Below, piece by piece: positions 16,260-24,883 of a DNA stretch of 39,687 bases. The notes below the pieces were generated by a model. It searched no databases. It worked only from the letters and a program-made list of their open reading frames with translations, and was not told where the DNA came from. Source of the DNA: Malikia spinosa. GTDB lineage: Bacteria; Pseudomonadota; Gammaproteobacteria; Burkholderiales; Burkholderiaceae_C. The translations under genes and the position numbers were made by a program. The stretch's first letter is position 1, and each line of letters opens with the position of its first letter. Location of the stretch: positions 1-39,687 of the forward strand of contig NZ_PVLR01000039.1 of assembly GCF_002980625.1 (NCBI RefSeq), given 5' to 3'.

Positions 16260-18100
16260 CGGGGAGCCTCGATTTCCCGCACGCTCAGGCGCAGGGCACC
16301 ATAGCTGGCCGGGCAGGGGGCGCCGGGCGCGCAATCCGGTTGGCCGGCCAGGGCCAGATTGCCGGCGCTGGAGCGCACGAGCGCCTGTTCGATCTTGTCC
16401 CTCGGGGCTGCGAGCATGATGCCGTCCCGGCTCAAGGCCAGATCAGGGAAATCGCGCCGCGACTCCGACACCAGCAGCAGGATGTCCCAGTCGCCGGCTG
16501 GCAGATCGGCCTGGTACTGCCAGCCGGTTCGGGGCAGGCGCAGCGGCTGGCCGGCCTTGATTTGCGGCGCCGGGTCGACCGCGTTGGGCAACAGCAGACC
16601 GACCTGCCCGTTGGCCCGGTCCCACAGCAGCAGGTAGAGCCAGCCGTCGCGGCGGCTGTCGAGCGCCAGGCTCAGGCTGTCGCGTCCGACCTGCAGCGGG
16701 TTCTTCAGCCCCGAGACGCTCAGTCCGTAGTCGGGCGAGGCCGCAGCGAGGACCGCTTGCCAGGCGGCTTCCAGGCTGATGCTGGGTGCCGTCATGGGGA
16801 CGGGATCGGCAGGATCGACGGTAGCGATGGGACCGGCAGGCGGGGCCAGTGGTGCCGCAATGGGCTCGACAGTCGAGGCCAGGGTGGTCGTGGCGGGTGG
16901 AGGTTCGAGGTTGGCGCTTGCCATGTTCTGTGGTGCCCGGGTCTCGGGCCGTCCGTCCAGCAGCAGGCTGGCGGTTATTGCTGCGGCCGCTGCCAGGGTC
17001 AGCGCTGCAATACGCCAGCGGCTGCGCTGGTGCCAGTCAGGGCTGATCGGGTTGCTTGAGTCTGGCTTCGACGCCGATGCAGATGCAGATTCCTGGGCTG
17101 GTATTGCAGTCGGCGCTGGCAGGGCCTGGGTCTCGGTCGATGCTGCCGGGCCCAGCAGCGCGCGCAGCTGCGCCACCGACTGTGGCCTATCCTCGCCCTT
17201 GAGCGCCAGGCAGCGGTCGATGCTGTTGAGCAATGCTGCCGAATAGCGCCCGGCGGCCCGGGTCGCCAGTGCCTCATAGGGGTCGCGCAGCATGCGACCG
17301 ACCGCTGGCGGCGGCGTCTGTCCCGTGATGATCCAGTGCAGGACGGCGCCGAGCGCGTAGAGATCGGTCCAGGGGCCTTGCCTGATGCCGGGCATCTCGG
17401 CGAATTGTTCGATCGGCGCGTAGCCCGGCTTGAGCATGATGGTCAGCGCCTGCGTCATGTCGCCGATCACGCGCCGCGCGGCACCGAAGTCGAGCAGCAC
17501 CGGCCCGCCCTCGCCAGGCAGCAGGATGTTGTCGGGCGCGATGTCCCGATGCAGACAGTCCTGTTGATGCAGCAGCTCCAGGGCAGCGAGCAGCGGCCCC
17601 AGCAGGCCTCTGATCCATGGTTCGTCGGGCGGTGTCGGCAGCGCTTGCATGGCGGCCTTGAGCGTCGGGCCCTGGTAATACGGCATCACGAGGTAGGCAG
17701 TCTCGTTTGCCTGCCAGAAGCGGTGCACCTTGACCAGGGCCGGGTGGTCGAAGCGCGCCAGCAGCCTGGCCTCGTTGATGAAGCTCTCCAGCCCCTTGGC
17801 GTAGCTGTCGGCATGGCGCTGCGAACGCAGCACCACCGACTGCTGCTGGCCGCGCGCCGCCAGCGAGGCGGGCAGGTATTCCTTCAGCGCGACCCGGCGC
17901 TGCAGCAGGTGGTCGTAGGCCTGATAGACCACGCCGAAACCGCCTTCGCCGATCAGTCCGGTGATTTCGAATTCGTGCAGCCGGGTGCCGCTCGGCAGGA
18001 AATCGTGCGGGCTGTCAGTGGTCTTGGCGGCCGCTGCGCTCCCCAGCACGATGGTCTGCTCGTCCCGGGCGATGCCGCTGGGGCTGGAGAGGGTGGCCAT
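16256..18100 (-). CDS. ppkA: Membrane Ser/Thr protein kinase, PpkA-like, with C-terminal DUF4384
   Basis: A Hanks-type kinase of about 614 residues, probably the T6SS regulatory kinase. The kinase domain covers about residues 45-310: Gly loop GEGGFG at 51-56, Lys73 in ALKEYLP, HRDIAPDN at 184-191 (Ala replaces the usual Lys of HRDxKPxN, as in many T6SS kinases), DFG at 204-206, and an APIEQF activation-segment end. A Ser/Ala linker, one membrane helix (about 361-381), a Pro/Ala/Thr-rich periplasmic stretch and a DUF4384-like domain (about 465-560) follow. ATG 18100 is chosen; the frame extends to a TTG at 18196 that overlaps the upstream gene. Known PpkA kinases phosphorylate an FHA protein to trigger assembly and are opposed by PppA; neither partner is seen here. 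Confidence 0.88.
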   Translation of the reverse strand: MATLSSPSGIARDEQTIVLGSAAAAKTTDSPHDFLPSGTRLHEFEITGLIGEGGFGVVYQAYDHLLQRRVALKEYLPASLAARGQQQSVVLRSQRHADSYAKGLESFINEARLLARFDHPALVKVHRFWQANETAYLVMPYYQGPTLKAAMQALPTPPDEPWIRGLLGPLLAALELLHQQDCLHRDIAPDNILLPGEGGPVLLDFGAARRVIGDMTQALTIMLKPGYAPIEQFAEMPGIRQGPWTDLYALGAVLHWIITGQTPPPAVGRMLRDPYEALATRAAGRYSAALLNSIDRCLALKGEDRPQSVAQLRALLGPAASTETQALPAPTAIPAQESASASASKPDSSNPISPDWHQRSRWRIAALTLAAAAAITASLLLDGRPETRAPQNMASANLEPPPATTTLASTVEPIAAPLAPPAGPIATVDPADPVPMTAPSISLEAAWQAVLAAASPDYGLSVSGLKNPLQVGRDSLSLALDSRRDGWLYLLLWDRANGQVGLLLPNAVDPAPQIKAGQPLRLPRTGWQYQADLPAGDWDILLLVSESRRDFPDLALSRDGIMLAAPRDKIEQALVRSSAGNLALAGQPDCAPGAPCPASYGALRLSVREIEAPR

Positions 18101-18152
18101 TTGCGTACTCAGTGCCTGCCGGGCCTGTTGAGTCTGGCGGTGCCGGATTGCT

Positions 18153-18536
18153 TCATGGTGCCGGCTCCTGGTCCGCAGTGCTTGGCTGGCGCTCAAGAAT
18201 TGAGAACAGCAACAGCGTGAAGTCCGCCAGCGCCTGCGCCTTGCGGCTGGGCGACAGCTGGTCCGAGTCCAGGATCTGCGCCAGTGCCGGCACGCTGCGG
18301 TCGAAGCCCTCGCCGAGCAGAAAGGCGGTCAGCGCGAAGCGGGCGGCCGAGCGCTCATCCTCCAGTCCGTAACTGCGCGCCAGCAGGGTCTGCTGCCAGA
18401 GCAGCTGGTCCATCCTGTCGTCGTCTATTTCCGCGGATTGCCTGGGGAAATGCTGGCGTATCAGTTCCCTGAGCCGCTGCAGGTAGCTGGCGCGGCCGAT
18501 CGCCTCGTACTGGACCGGCATCAATCTGAGCACCAT
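18153..18536 (-). CDS. Unknown 127-residue protein of the T6SS operon
   Basis: I do not recognise this protein. It is soluble, probably all-helical (blocks such as YLQRLRELIRQHF, DQLLWQQTLLARSYGL and ALADFTLLLFSILER), with no signal peptide or membrane segment. AAGGAG lies seven bases before the ATG. It sits between tssM (20-base gap) and the kinase gene (52-base gap) on the same strand, so it is probably co-expressed with them. A role in the membrane complex or in signalling through the kinase is inference from position only. Confidence 0.8.
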   Translation of the reverse strand: MVLRLMPVQYEAIGRASYLQRLRELIRQHFPRQSAEIDDDRMDQLLWQQTLLARSYGLEDERSAARFALTAFLLGEGFDRSVPALAQILDSDQLSPSRKAQALADFTLLLFSILERQPSTADQEPAP

Positions 18537-18556
18537 GGTGGCTCTCCTTGCGGCTT

Positions 18557-21500
18557 TCAAAGTCCTTGCGGACAACGGAACTCGGCCAGCTCGCGCAGGC
18601 GCAGCGGATTGCGCACGCTGGCCGTCGTGACCTCGAAGCTGGCGCGCTGGCTGCCAGCCTCGAAGCTGGCCTTGAACTTTTCCGGTGCGCCGAGTGGTTC
18701 GGTGCGCGCGCGCTCCAGCAGCCGGAACAGCGCCCAGGGCCCTTCTGTCGCGATCAGTTCGCTGCCGAGCCTGAGCTGGGCCGTCAGGCCGCTGCGCGGT
18801 CCCGGCCACTGGATCGATTGCCGCCTGGGCTGTTCCGGGTCGAACGCCAGCCGCTGGCCGTCGACTTCCAGCGCCAGCGTGGCCGGCTCTGTCATGGGCG
18901 TGAGGCCGGGCCCTGCCTCGAGCAGCTTGAAGTCGAAGCGCAGCATGCCGCTGCCAAAGAAGACATCGCGGATCACGGCCGCGCGCTCGAACTGCACCAG
19001 CTGGCCCGGGCTGCCGAAGGACTGTTCCTGTTGCGGGCGAAAGCGCCAGGGCCGGCTGCTGCGGTCGACATGGGGCGCCAGCTGCTGCTGGAAGAACTGG
19101 TCGAACAGGCCGCCCGGCGCAAACAGGCGTGCGAAGTCCTCGGGCGTCACGTCGCGCGGGCTGCTGCGCAGGAAGGGATAGCGGCCCTCGGTCGCCAGCC
19201 GGCAGAATTCGCCGATCTGCTGGCCGAGCTCGGCCGACAGCCGCTGCCGGGTCGCGCCCAGCGTCTGCCCGGTTGCCGTGGCCGCCAGCTGCGGCAGCAG
19301 CGAGCGCAAGGGTTCGGGCAGCCTGGCGCTCTCGGCCTTCAGGCGCGCGCCCGCGTCGCCGGCCGGCGGCGGGAGCCGGTCGCGGATCGCGGTCTCGCTG
19401 GCTGACAGCTGCAGGTAGAGCTCGTCGACTCGCTTGAGCACGGCCTGGATCGGTGCCGATGGCGGCTCGCCCGCGATGAGCTGGCGCAGCGCGGCAAAGC
19501 GGTTGTCGACCAGCCGTTGTGCTGCCGGATCGGGATGCGCAATCACCGCTGGCAAGTTGTCCTGGCCGAACAGCCTGCCGAGCTGTGCCTTGGCCTGGGT
19601 CAGCCTGTCGCTGGTCGGATCGGCAGCGGCCGGCGGGGCAGGCACCAAGGTGGTCTCGTGCACGATGGTCGTGACCAGCTTGAGCAGTGGCGAGTCCGGG
19701 CCCGACAGCAGCCTGGCCATCTGCACGCTTTGAGCCAGGTTGGCCGAGGGCCGTAGCGTGAGGTCGGCCAGCAACGCTTCCCAGGTCCGCGCGTAGTCTG
19801 CCAGATAGAGCTCGCGCACCTGTTGCGCTAATGTGCCGGCCTGGGCCTGCTGGAGGCCGGCGCCAGCGCCCAGCACCCAGTCCGCCTCGACCGCGAGCTG
19901 CCGGCTGAGGCGATCGAGCTCGGGCCCGAAACCCTGCCGATAGCCGTTGCGCGTGTAGAGCCCCGGCAGGACCTCGCCCAGCGGCTTGCCGCTGCGCCGC
20001 GCGAACACCAGCGCCGCCTCGGGCCCGACGGCGTGCAGGACGCTGAAACCCGCGAACCCGGCGCCAACGCCTTCACGCCGCAGCCGGCTGTAGATCCGCC
20101 TGGCCAGCGGGTCTTGCAGCAGCCGGTTGCGGCTGCGCGCGATCAACGCCGGGTCCGGCGTGGTCGGCGGGCTGAGCGGTCCGGCGGCGAACAGGGCATC
20201 GAGCTGGCGCTCCAGTGCGGCCCGCCCTGCGATATTCAGTCCGCCGTTGGGTTGGCGTTCCCAGTCGCGCAGGACCCAGGCCTTCAACGCGGCCGGGTCG
20301 AAATGTGCCGGCTCGTGCAGCATCAGATAGGCCTTGAGCGCTTCATGGCTGAACTCGGGGTCGCTGCCGTCTTGCTCGCGCAACTGCTGGTCGATGCGCT
20401 GGCTGATCCGCGGCAGCAGCAGCTCGTGCAGCAGTGCCCCGCTGGCCTGGCGTGTGGCGGCATCGAGCTTGTCGCCCTGGAACAGGCCCATGCCGGCGCC
20501 TGGCTCGCCACTGGCCCGGGTCGGCGTGGCTGAGATAGTGGCCACGGTTTCGAGCAGTGGCAGCAGGGTGGCGAGGTCTGCTGTCCTGCTTGCCTGCGCC
20601 AGCATCGGCCGGGCCGCGGCAACCGCCTGATCGACCTGCGCCACATAGTGGCTGTTGTGCCGGTAGCTGACCGCCCATGCCGCCAGCAGCGTGATGCTGA
20701 GGACGGCAATCACGGCCAGCAGCCCGAGCTGCAGGCGCTCGCGTCGCTGCTCGCCCTTCAGCGCCAGGCCAGCGAGCTGCTGCTCGGCAAACACCAGCTC
20801 GCGCAGCAGCCGGGGCAGGAAATAGCTGCGGCCACTGCCCGCCGATGACGACAGCCAGCGCCGTTCTAGGCCGCAGGCCTGGCCCAGCCTGGACAGCAGC
20901 GGGTCGATCGGCTGGCCCTGCTGGACGGCGCTGCTGAAGTAGACGCCACGCAGCAGCGCTGCCTGTTGTGGCTCGGAAACCGCGAACACCGCCCGGACCC
21001 AGGCCAGCAGCTGGCGGCAGCAGGCCGCGAACTGCTGGTCGAAGCCGGCGATGGCGCCGCGCCGGTCGAGCTCGGGTTCTTGCTGCAGCCGGGCCAGCAG
21101 CTGGTCCTGCAGGCGCTCGCGTAGCGCGTCGAGCCGGGGGGCCAGCGACTGGGCGGGGTCGGACGCCGCGGGCCCGTCCAGCGGCAGGGTGCAGCCCCAG
21201 ACCTGATCGCGACCGGCCTGGTCCAGCGTGGCAAAGAAGGGTTCGAAGCCTGCGATCAGATCGGCCTTGGTTACCAGCAGGTAGACCGGCAGCCGCAGCC
21301 CGAGCTGGCGCTCGAGCTCCTGCAGCCGGGCCCGCAGTGCCGGTGCCTGTCGCATTGCAACGCTCTCGGAATGGTCCAGCAGGTCGGCAGCGCTCAGCGT
21401 CAGGATCACGCCGTTGAGCGGCTGGCGTGGCCGCTGCTGGCGCAGCAGCGCGAGCAGGCCCAGCCAGCCTTCCCGCTCGCTGGCCTGTCCTGAGTCCTGG

Positions 21501-22111
21501 CTCGTGTAGCGGCCGGCCGTATCGAGCAGCAGCGCCTCGTCGCACAGCCACCAGTCGCAGCCAGGCGTGGCATTGTCGTCCTGCGCCTGTCGGTCCTGCC
21601 GTGCTGGCAGGACCTGCTCGATGCCCGACGTCTCGCTGCGCGTGAGGTGCAGACCGCAATGGACCAGCGTGGTCGTCTTGCCCGAACCCGGTGCACCGAT
21701 CAACAGATACCAGGGCCGCTGGTAGAGCGCTCGCTGCCGATCCAGGACCAGCAGCCGCGATAGCTTGCCGGCCGGCCTGGGCTGGCTGGCGCGCAGCAGC
21801 CGGACGGCATGTTCGAGGCCTTGGCGCAACTGCTGAACTGCAGCCGGTTCTTCGGGCTTGGGACGGCCAAACAGGCAGCGCAACAGGTTCACTTCGCCGG
21901 CCCTGGTCTTGAAACGCTGATAGCTGATTCGTAGTGCGAATGCGAGCAGCAGCAGTGCGATCCCTGTCGCGCGCGCGGCTGCGGATTCAAGCGGTACCTG
22001 GCCCGCGATCGCGATCAGCGGGCCGATCCACCAGATCAGTACGGCCAAGGCCAGCAGGCCAAGCAGCGCGAGCGGGACTGGCTGGAACATGGCGCGCAGG
22101 ATCTTGTGCAT
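18557..22111 (-). CDS. tssM: T6SS inner-membrane protein TssM (IcmF)
   Basis: A 1184-residue core of the T6SS membrane complex. It spans the inner membrane, binds TssL in the cytoplasm and normally reaches TssJ through its periplasmic part. Two N-terminal membrane helices (about residues 13-32 and 46-62) precede the cytoplasmic NTPase domain, which has an intact Walker A GAPGSGKTT (about 138-146) and WWLCDEALLLDTAGRY. A third helix is at about 458-482 (LGLLAVIAVLSITLLAAWAV). The rest is periplasmic and ends in the IcmF C-terminal domain (FFGSGMLRFDFKL and after). ATG 22111 starts MHKILRAMF; tssL ends 40 bases upstream. Confidence 0.97.
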   Translation of the reverse strand: MHKILRAMFQPVPLALLGLLALAVLIWWIGPLIAIAGQVPLESAAARATGIALLLLAFALRISYQRFKTRAGEVNLLRCLFGRPKPEEPAAVQQLRQGLEHAVRLLRASQPRPAGKLSRLLVLDRQRALYQRPWYLLIGAPGSGKTTTLVHCGLHLTRSETSGIEQVLPARQDRQAQDDNATPGCDWWLCDEALLLDTAGRYTSQDSGQASEREGWLGLLALLRQQRPRQPLNGVILTLSAADLLDHSESVAMRQAPALRARLQELERQLGLRLPVYLLVTKADLIAGFEPFFATLDQAGRDQVWGCTLPLDGPAASDPAQSLAPRLDALRERLQDQLLARLQQEPELDRRGAIAGFDQQFAACCRQLLAWVRAVFAVSEPQQAALLRGVYFSSAVQQGQPIDPLLSRLGQACGLERRWLSSSAGSGRSYFLPRLLRELVFAEQQLAGLALKGEQRRERLQLGLLAVIAVLSITLLAAWAVSYRHNSHYVAQVDQAVAAARPMLAQASRTADLATLLPLLETVATISATPTRASGEPGAGMGLFQGDKLDAATRQASGALLHELLLPRISQRIDQQLREQDGSDPEFSHEALKAYLMLHEPAHFDPAALKAWVLRDWERQPNGGLNIAGRAALERQLDALFAAGPLSPPTTPDPALIARSRNRLLQDPLARRIYSRLRREGVGAGFAGFSVLHAVGPEAALVFARRSGKPLGEVLPGLYTRNGYRQGFGPELDRLSRQLAVEADWVLGAGAGLQQAQAGTLAQQVRELYLADYARTWEALLADLTLRPSANLAQSVQMARLLSGPDSPLLKLVTTIVHETTLVPAPPAAADPTSDRLTQAKAQLGRLFGQDNLPAVIAHPDPAAQRLVDNRFAALRQLIAGEPPSAPIQAVLKRVDELYLQLSASETAIRDRLPPPAGDAGARLKAESARLPEPLRSLLPQLAATATGQTLGATRQRLSAELGQQIGEFCRLATEGRYPFLRSSPRDVTPEDFARLFAPGGLFDQFFQQQLAPHVDRSSRPWRFRPQQEQSFGSPGQLVQFERAAVIRDVFFGSGMLRFDFKLLEAGPGLTPMTEPATLALEVDGQRLAFDPEQPRRQSIQWPGPRSGLTAQLRLGSELIATEGPWALFRLLERARTEPLGAPEKFKASFEAGSQRASFEVTTASVRNPLRLRELAEFRCPQGL

Positions 22112-22151
22112 GCTCTCGGTCCCTGGTTCAGGCGTTATGGACCGTCAGGCA

Positions 22152-23414
22152 TCAACTGCCCGGCGCCGCGGCGTAGAGCACGATCTCGACCCGCCGGTTG
22201 CGGGCGCGGCCATCGGCGCTCTGGTTGCTCGCGACTGGCTCGCTGTCGGCCAGTCCCTCGGTCCGGAGCCGGGCCGGGTCGCCCAGCGCAGGCAGCAGCA
22301 GCTGGCCTGCGGCGTCCGCGCGCGCCAGCGACAGATGCCAGTTCGACGGGAAGCGTACCGAGCGGATCGGACGGTCGTCGGTATGGCCCCGGACCAGCAC
22401 CTGGCCCTGGGTCTTGGCAGCCGCCGCGCCAATGCGCTCGAGCAGGCGGGCGAAGCTGTCGGATACCGTCGCGCTGCCGGGCTCGAACAGCTGGTCGCCT
22501 TGCGCGATCACGAGGCTGCGGTCGGGCAGGTCGCGCACCGTGATGGCGCCCGTTGCGATCTCGGCGGCCAGCAGTCGGGCCAGGCGCTCGGGGGCTGGAC
22601 CTGGCGGCGAGGTTTGCAGCTCAGGCGGCACGCGCAGCGCCAGGATGGCCGAGAAGGTCGGGTCCGACTGGCGATTGAGCGCGAACGACAGCGCCGCGTA
22701 GACCAGGGCCAGCAGCAGTGCTGTCAGCGCGGCGAAGACCCAGGGCGGCAGGCGCTCACGCTGGATGGAGGCGCGGCCGGCGTCGCTGCGCCATTGCGGC
22801 GACAGTTCGCGCTCGACCGGGCCACGCTGTCTGGCCAGCAGTTGCGCCAGCCGCTCGCGAATGCCCGCGAGCTGGGCGCGGCCGTTCGGCAGCACCCGAT
22901 AGCGGCCTTCGAAGCCCAGCGCAAGGATCAGATAGAACAGCTCGAGCAAGGCGCTGTGCTGTTGCGGCTGCTCGGCGAGCTTGCCCAGCAGCAGGAAGAA
23001 CTTCTCGCCGCCCCAGGCCTCGTTGTGGAACTGGACCAGCAGGCTGCGCTGGGCCCAGACCGGCTCGCCCCAGGGCGTGCTGGCTGCTGCCTCGTCCAGC
23101 AAGGTGCAAAGCGCATAGCGGGCCGCGAGCAGCTCGCTGTGCGGCACGCCGGCTGCCTGCGCCCTGGACTCGAACAGCGCGACCGCCTGGGCCAGCGTCT
23201 CGCGCAGGCCGACCGGGTCGGGGTGATGGGCCTGCTGGCGCAAGCCGGCTGCCAGGCCGAGCAGCGGGTTGGCCGCGGCGACCAGCGGATTGATCCCGCC
23301 CGGCCAATCAAGCATCAGTGGCGCCAGCCGTTGTCCGGGTGGCTGGCTGGACCATCCGGCCCGGGCGTGATCCGGCCAATGAGCTGGCGCGGGAAGCAAC
23401 AGGGTCTGTTCCAT
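22152..23414 (-). CDS. tssL: T6SS TssL (DotU) with C-terminal OmpA peptidoglycan-binding domain
   Basis: A 420-residue inner-membrane T6SS component. The cytoplasmic DotU domain (about residues 40-215) has NPLLGLAAGLRQQ, ALCTLLDEAAASTPWG and the FFLLLGKLAEQPQQHSALLE block. A single membrane helix lies at about 223-245. The periplasmic part ends in an OmpA/MotB domain (about 300-415) with LVRGHTDDRPI and NWHLSLARADAAGQLLL; the NRRVEIVL ending binds peptidoglycan in this family. Thus this TssL can anchor the complex to the wall itself. It follows tssK by 25 bases. Confidence 0.96.
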   Translation of the reverse strand: MEQTLLLPAPAHWPDHARAGWSSQPPGQRLAPLMLDWPGGINPLVAAANPLLGLAAGLRQQAHHPDPVGLRETLAQAVALFESRAQAAGVPHSELLAARYALCTLLDEAAASTPWGEPVWAQRSLLVQFHNEAWGGEKFFLLLGKLAEQPQQHSALLELFYLILALGFEGRYRVLPNGRAQLAGIRERLAQLLARQRGPVERELSPQWRSDAGRASIQRERLPPWVFAALTALLLALVYAALSFALNRQSDPTFSAILALRVPPELQTSPPGPAPERLARLLAAEIATGAITVRDLPDRSLVIAQGDQLFEPGSATVSDSFARLLERIGAAAAKTQGQVLVRGHTDDRPIRSVRFPSNWHLSLARADAAGQLLLPALGDPARLRTEGLADSEPVASNQSADGRARNRRVEIVLYAAAPGS

Positions 23415-23439
23415 GCCTGCTCCGCGCTGGTTTGCTGCT

Positions 23440-24774
23440 TCAGGACCGGACGGCCCACAGGGCCAGTTCCAGCCCCGGGTAGTCGCCCGTGATGTAGAGG
23501 CCCAGCCCGGCCGATGACTCGAGCTGCTGCCAGAGCTCGCCGCTCTGCTCGAGCTCGAAGTAGCTGAAGCCGGCGTGGTAGGGCAGCTGGCGCGGTGCGA
23601 CCGGCAGCGGCCGCAGTCCCAGCCCCGGCAGCTGCAGGTTGACGATGTCGCGTATGCGCTCGACCGGTCCGAGCTTGGCCTGGGCCGGGAACCGGGTCCG
23701 CAAGGTCTCGTCCGGCAGCTGGGCCTTGACCGCCAGCACGAAGCTGGCTTGCTGCAGCAGGCTGCGCTCGGTGATCAGTCCGACATAGCGCCCTTGCAGG
23801 TGGTCCCTGAGTTCGATCGGGACCGCCTGCTGCGCGGGCAGGCTGGCCAGACCGAGCCGGATCTCGTGCAGCAGCGGCGCGAAGCAATGCTCCAGCGCAT
23901 CATGCTGGTAGGCCGGCAGCGGCAAGGGTCGGCGTTCGCGGCGCGCCAGCGTCGCGAGTTCGCCATGGAGCGCGAGCAGGCCGCTGAAGCTGCGCTCGGG
24001 GTGGAGTTGTGCCAGGCTGGCCAGATGCTCGAGCAGGGGCTGGTGCCGGTTGATCGTCAGCAGGAAGATGAAGTCGGCGATCTCGGCCAGACCGCCCGTG
24101 CCGGGCTGGCCGAGCCGGGCGGCGAGCGCCTGGCCGCGCTGTGCCAGCAGGCCGTTGAGCTCGCGCAGCCAGCCCGACAGCAGCGGCGACGCGCTGCAAG
24201 ACAGCAACGGCGGGATGAAGTTCCGGTCCAGCAGCAGGCTATTGTCGGGCCGGCGCTCGACGATGCGCGCGACCGCCAGCCGCACGAAGCCGTCGTCCGC
24301 CTGTTGCGCCAGTGCCAGCCTCAGCCTGGGCTGGCCGATTTCGATCGGCTCCGGCGTGGTCGCGCTGCCGGTCGAGTCGATGACTTCCTGCTCGGCGTAA
24401 CGGTAGCGCGCGAGTTCTGCCGGCTGCTCCGGGCGCACCGCTTCCAGGCTGTTGGCGCGGCGCAGCGGCAGCACCAGGTAGACGACCGCGTGACGCTGGT
24501 CAGCCGGGATTTCCAGCGCGGCAGGCGCGGCATCCGTTGCCGGGAAATCGAACGGCGTGCCGTCCGGCAGCACGCCCCGGGCCACATCGAGCGCCACCTT
24601 GCCGCTCAGCAGGGCGGCAGCGTCGAGTGTCAGTTCGAGAAAGCCCCAGAAATGACTGCCCAGGCTGCGCGCCCTGGCCTCGACCCACCACTCGTGATGC
24701 CTGTCTTGCTGCTGGAAATGCTGTGGCCGCAGGAACAGGCCTTCGGACCACAGGACTTTGCTGTACCACGACAT
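23440..24774 (-). CDS. tssK: T6SS baseplate-membrane adaptor TssK
   Basis: A 444-residue trimeric adaptor that joins the baseplate to the TssJLM membrane complex. The start is characteristic (VLWSEGLFLRPQHFQQQDR), as are RDIVNLQLPGLGLRPLPVAPRQ and the end SYFELEQSGELWQQLESSAGLGLYI. It is the first gene of the minus-strand T6SS operon. In related clusters tssJ, encoding the outer-membrane lipoprotein, usually lies immediately before it; here the neighbour is the Bax-inhibitor-like gene, 109 bases upstream. No convincing sigma-70 or sigma-54 promoter was identified in that gap, and the ribosome binding site is weak. Confidence 0.96.
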   Translation of the reverse strand: MSWYSKVLWSEGLFLRPQHFQQQDRHHEWWVEARARSLGSHFWGFLELTLDAAALLSGKVALDVARGVLPDGTPFDFPATDAAPAALEIPADQRHAVVYLVLPLRRANSLEAVRPEQPAELARYRYAEQEVIDSTGSATTPEPIEIGQPRLRLALAQQADDGFVRLAVARIVERRPDNSLLLDRNFIPPLLSCSASPLLSGWLRELNGLLAQRGQALAARLGQPGTGGLAEIADFIFLLTINRHQPLLEHLASLAQLHPERSFSGLLALHGELATLARRERRPLPLPAYQHDALEHCFAPLLHEIRLGLASLPAQQAVPIELRDHLQGRYVGLITERSLLQQASFVLAVKAQLPDETLRTRFPAQAKLGPVERIRDIVNLQLPGLGLRPLPVAPRQLPYHAGFSYFELEQSGELWQQLESSAGLGLYITGDYPGLELALWAVRS

Positions 24775-24883
24775 ATGATGGATCTGCTTTTTCTTTCCCT
24801 GGGATTGGGATTTGAAACATGGGCATCTTGCTGTCGGGCCGATTATTGACGTGAAATCTGATAATTTCCAGCGGGATTTTTTC

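Noticed and set aside
10129-24774. Phage tail or contractile injection system other than T6SS
   Set aside because: TssK, TssL, TssM and DUF4123 identify T6SS specifically; no phage tail-tube, sheath or tape-measure gene is present.
24500-24826. Minus-strand frame starting MPMFQIPIPGK upstream of tssK
   Set aside because: It runs out of frame into tssK and becomes low-complexity; tssK is certain.
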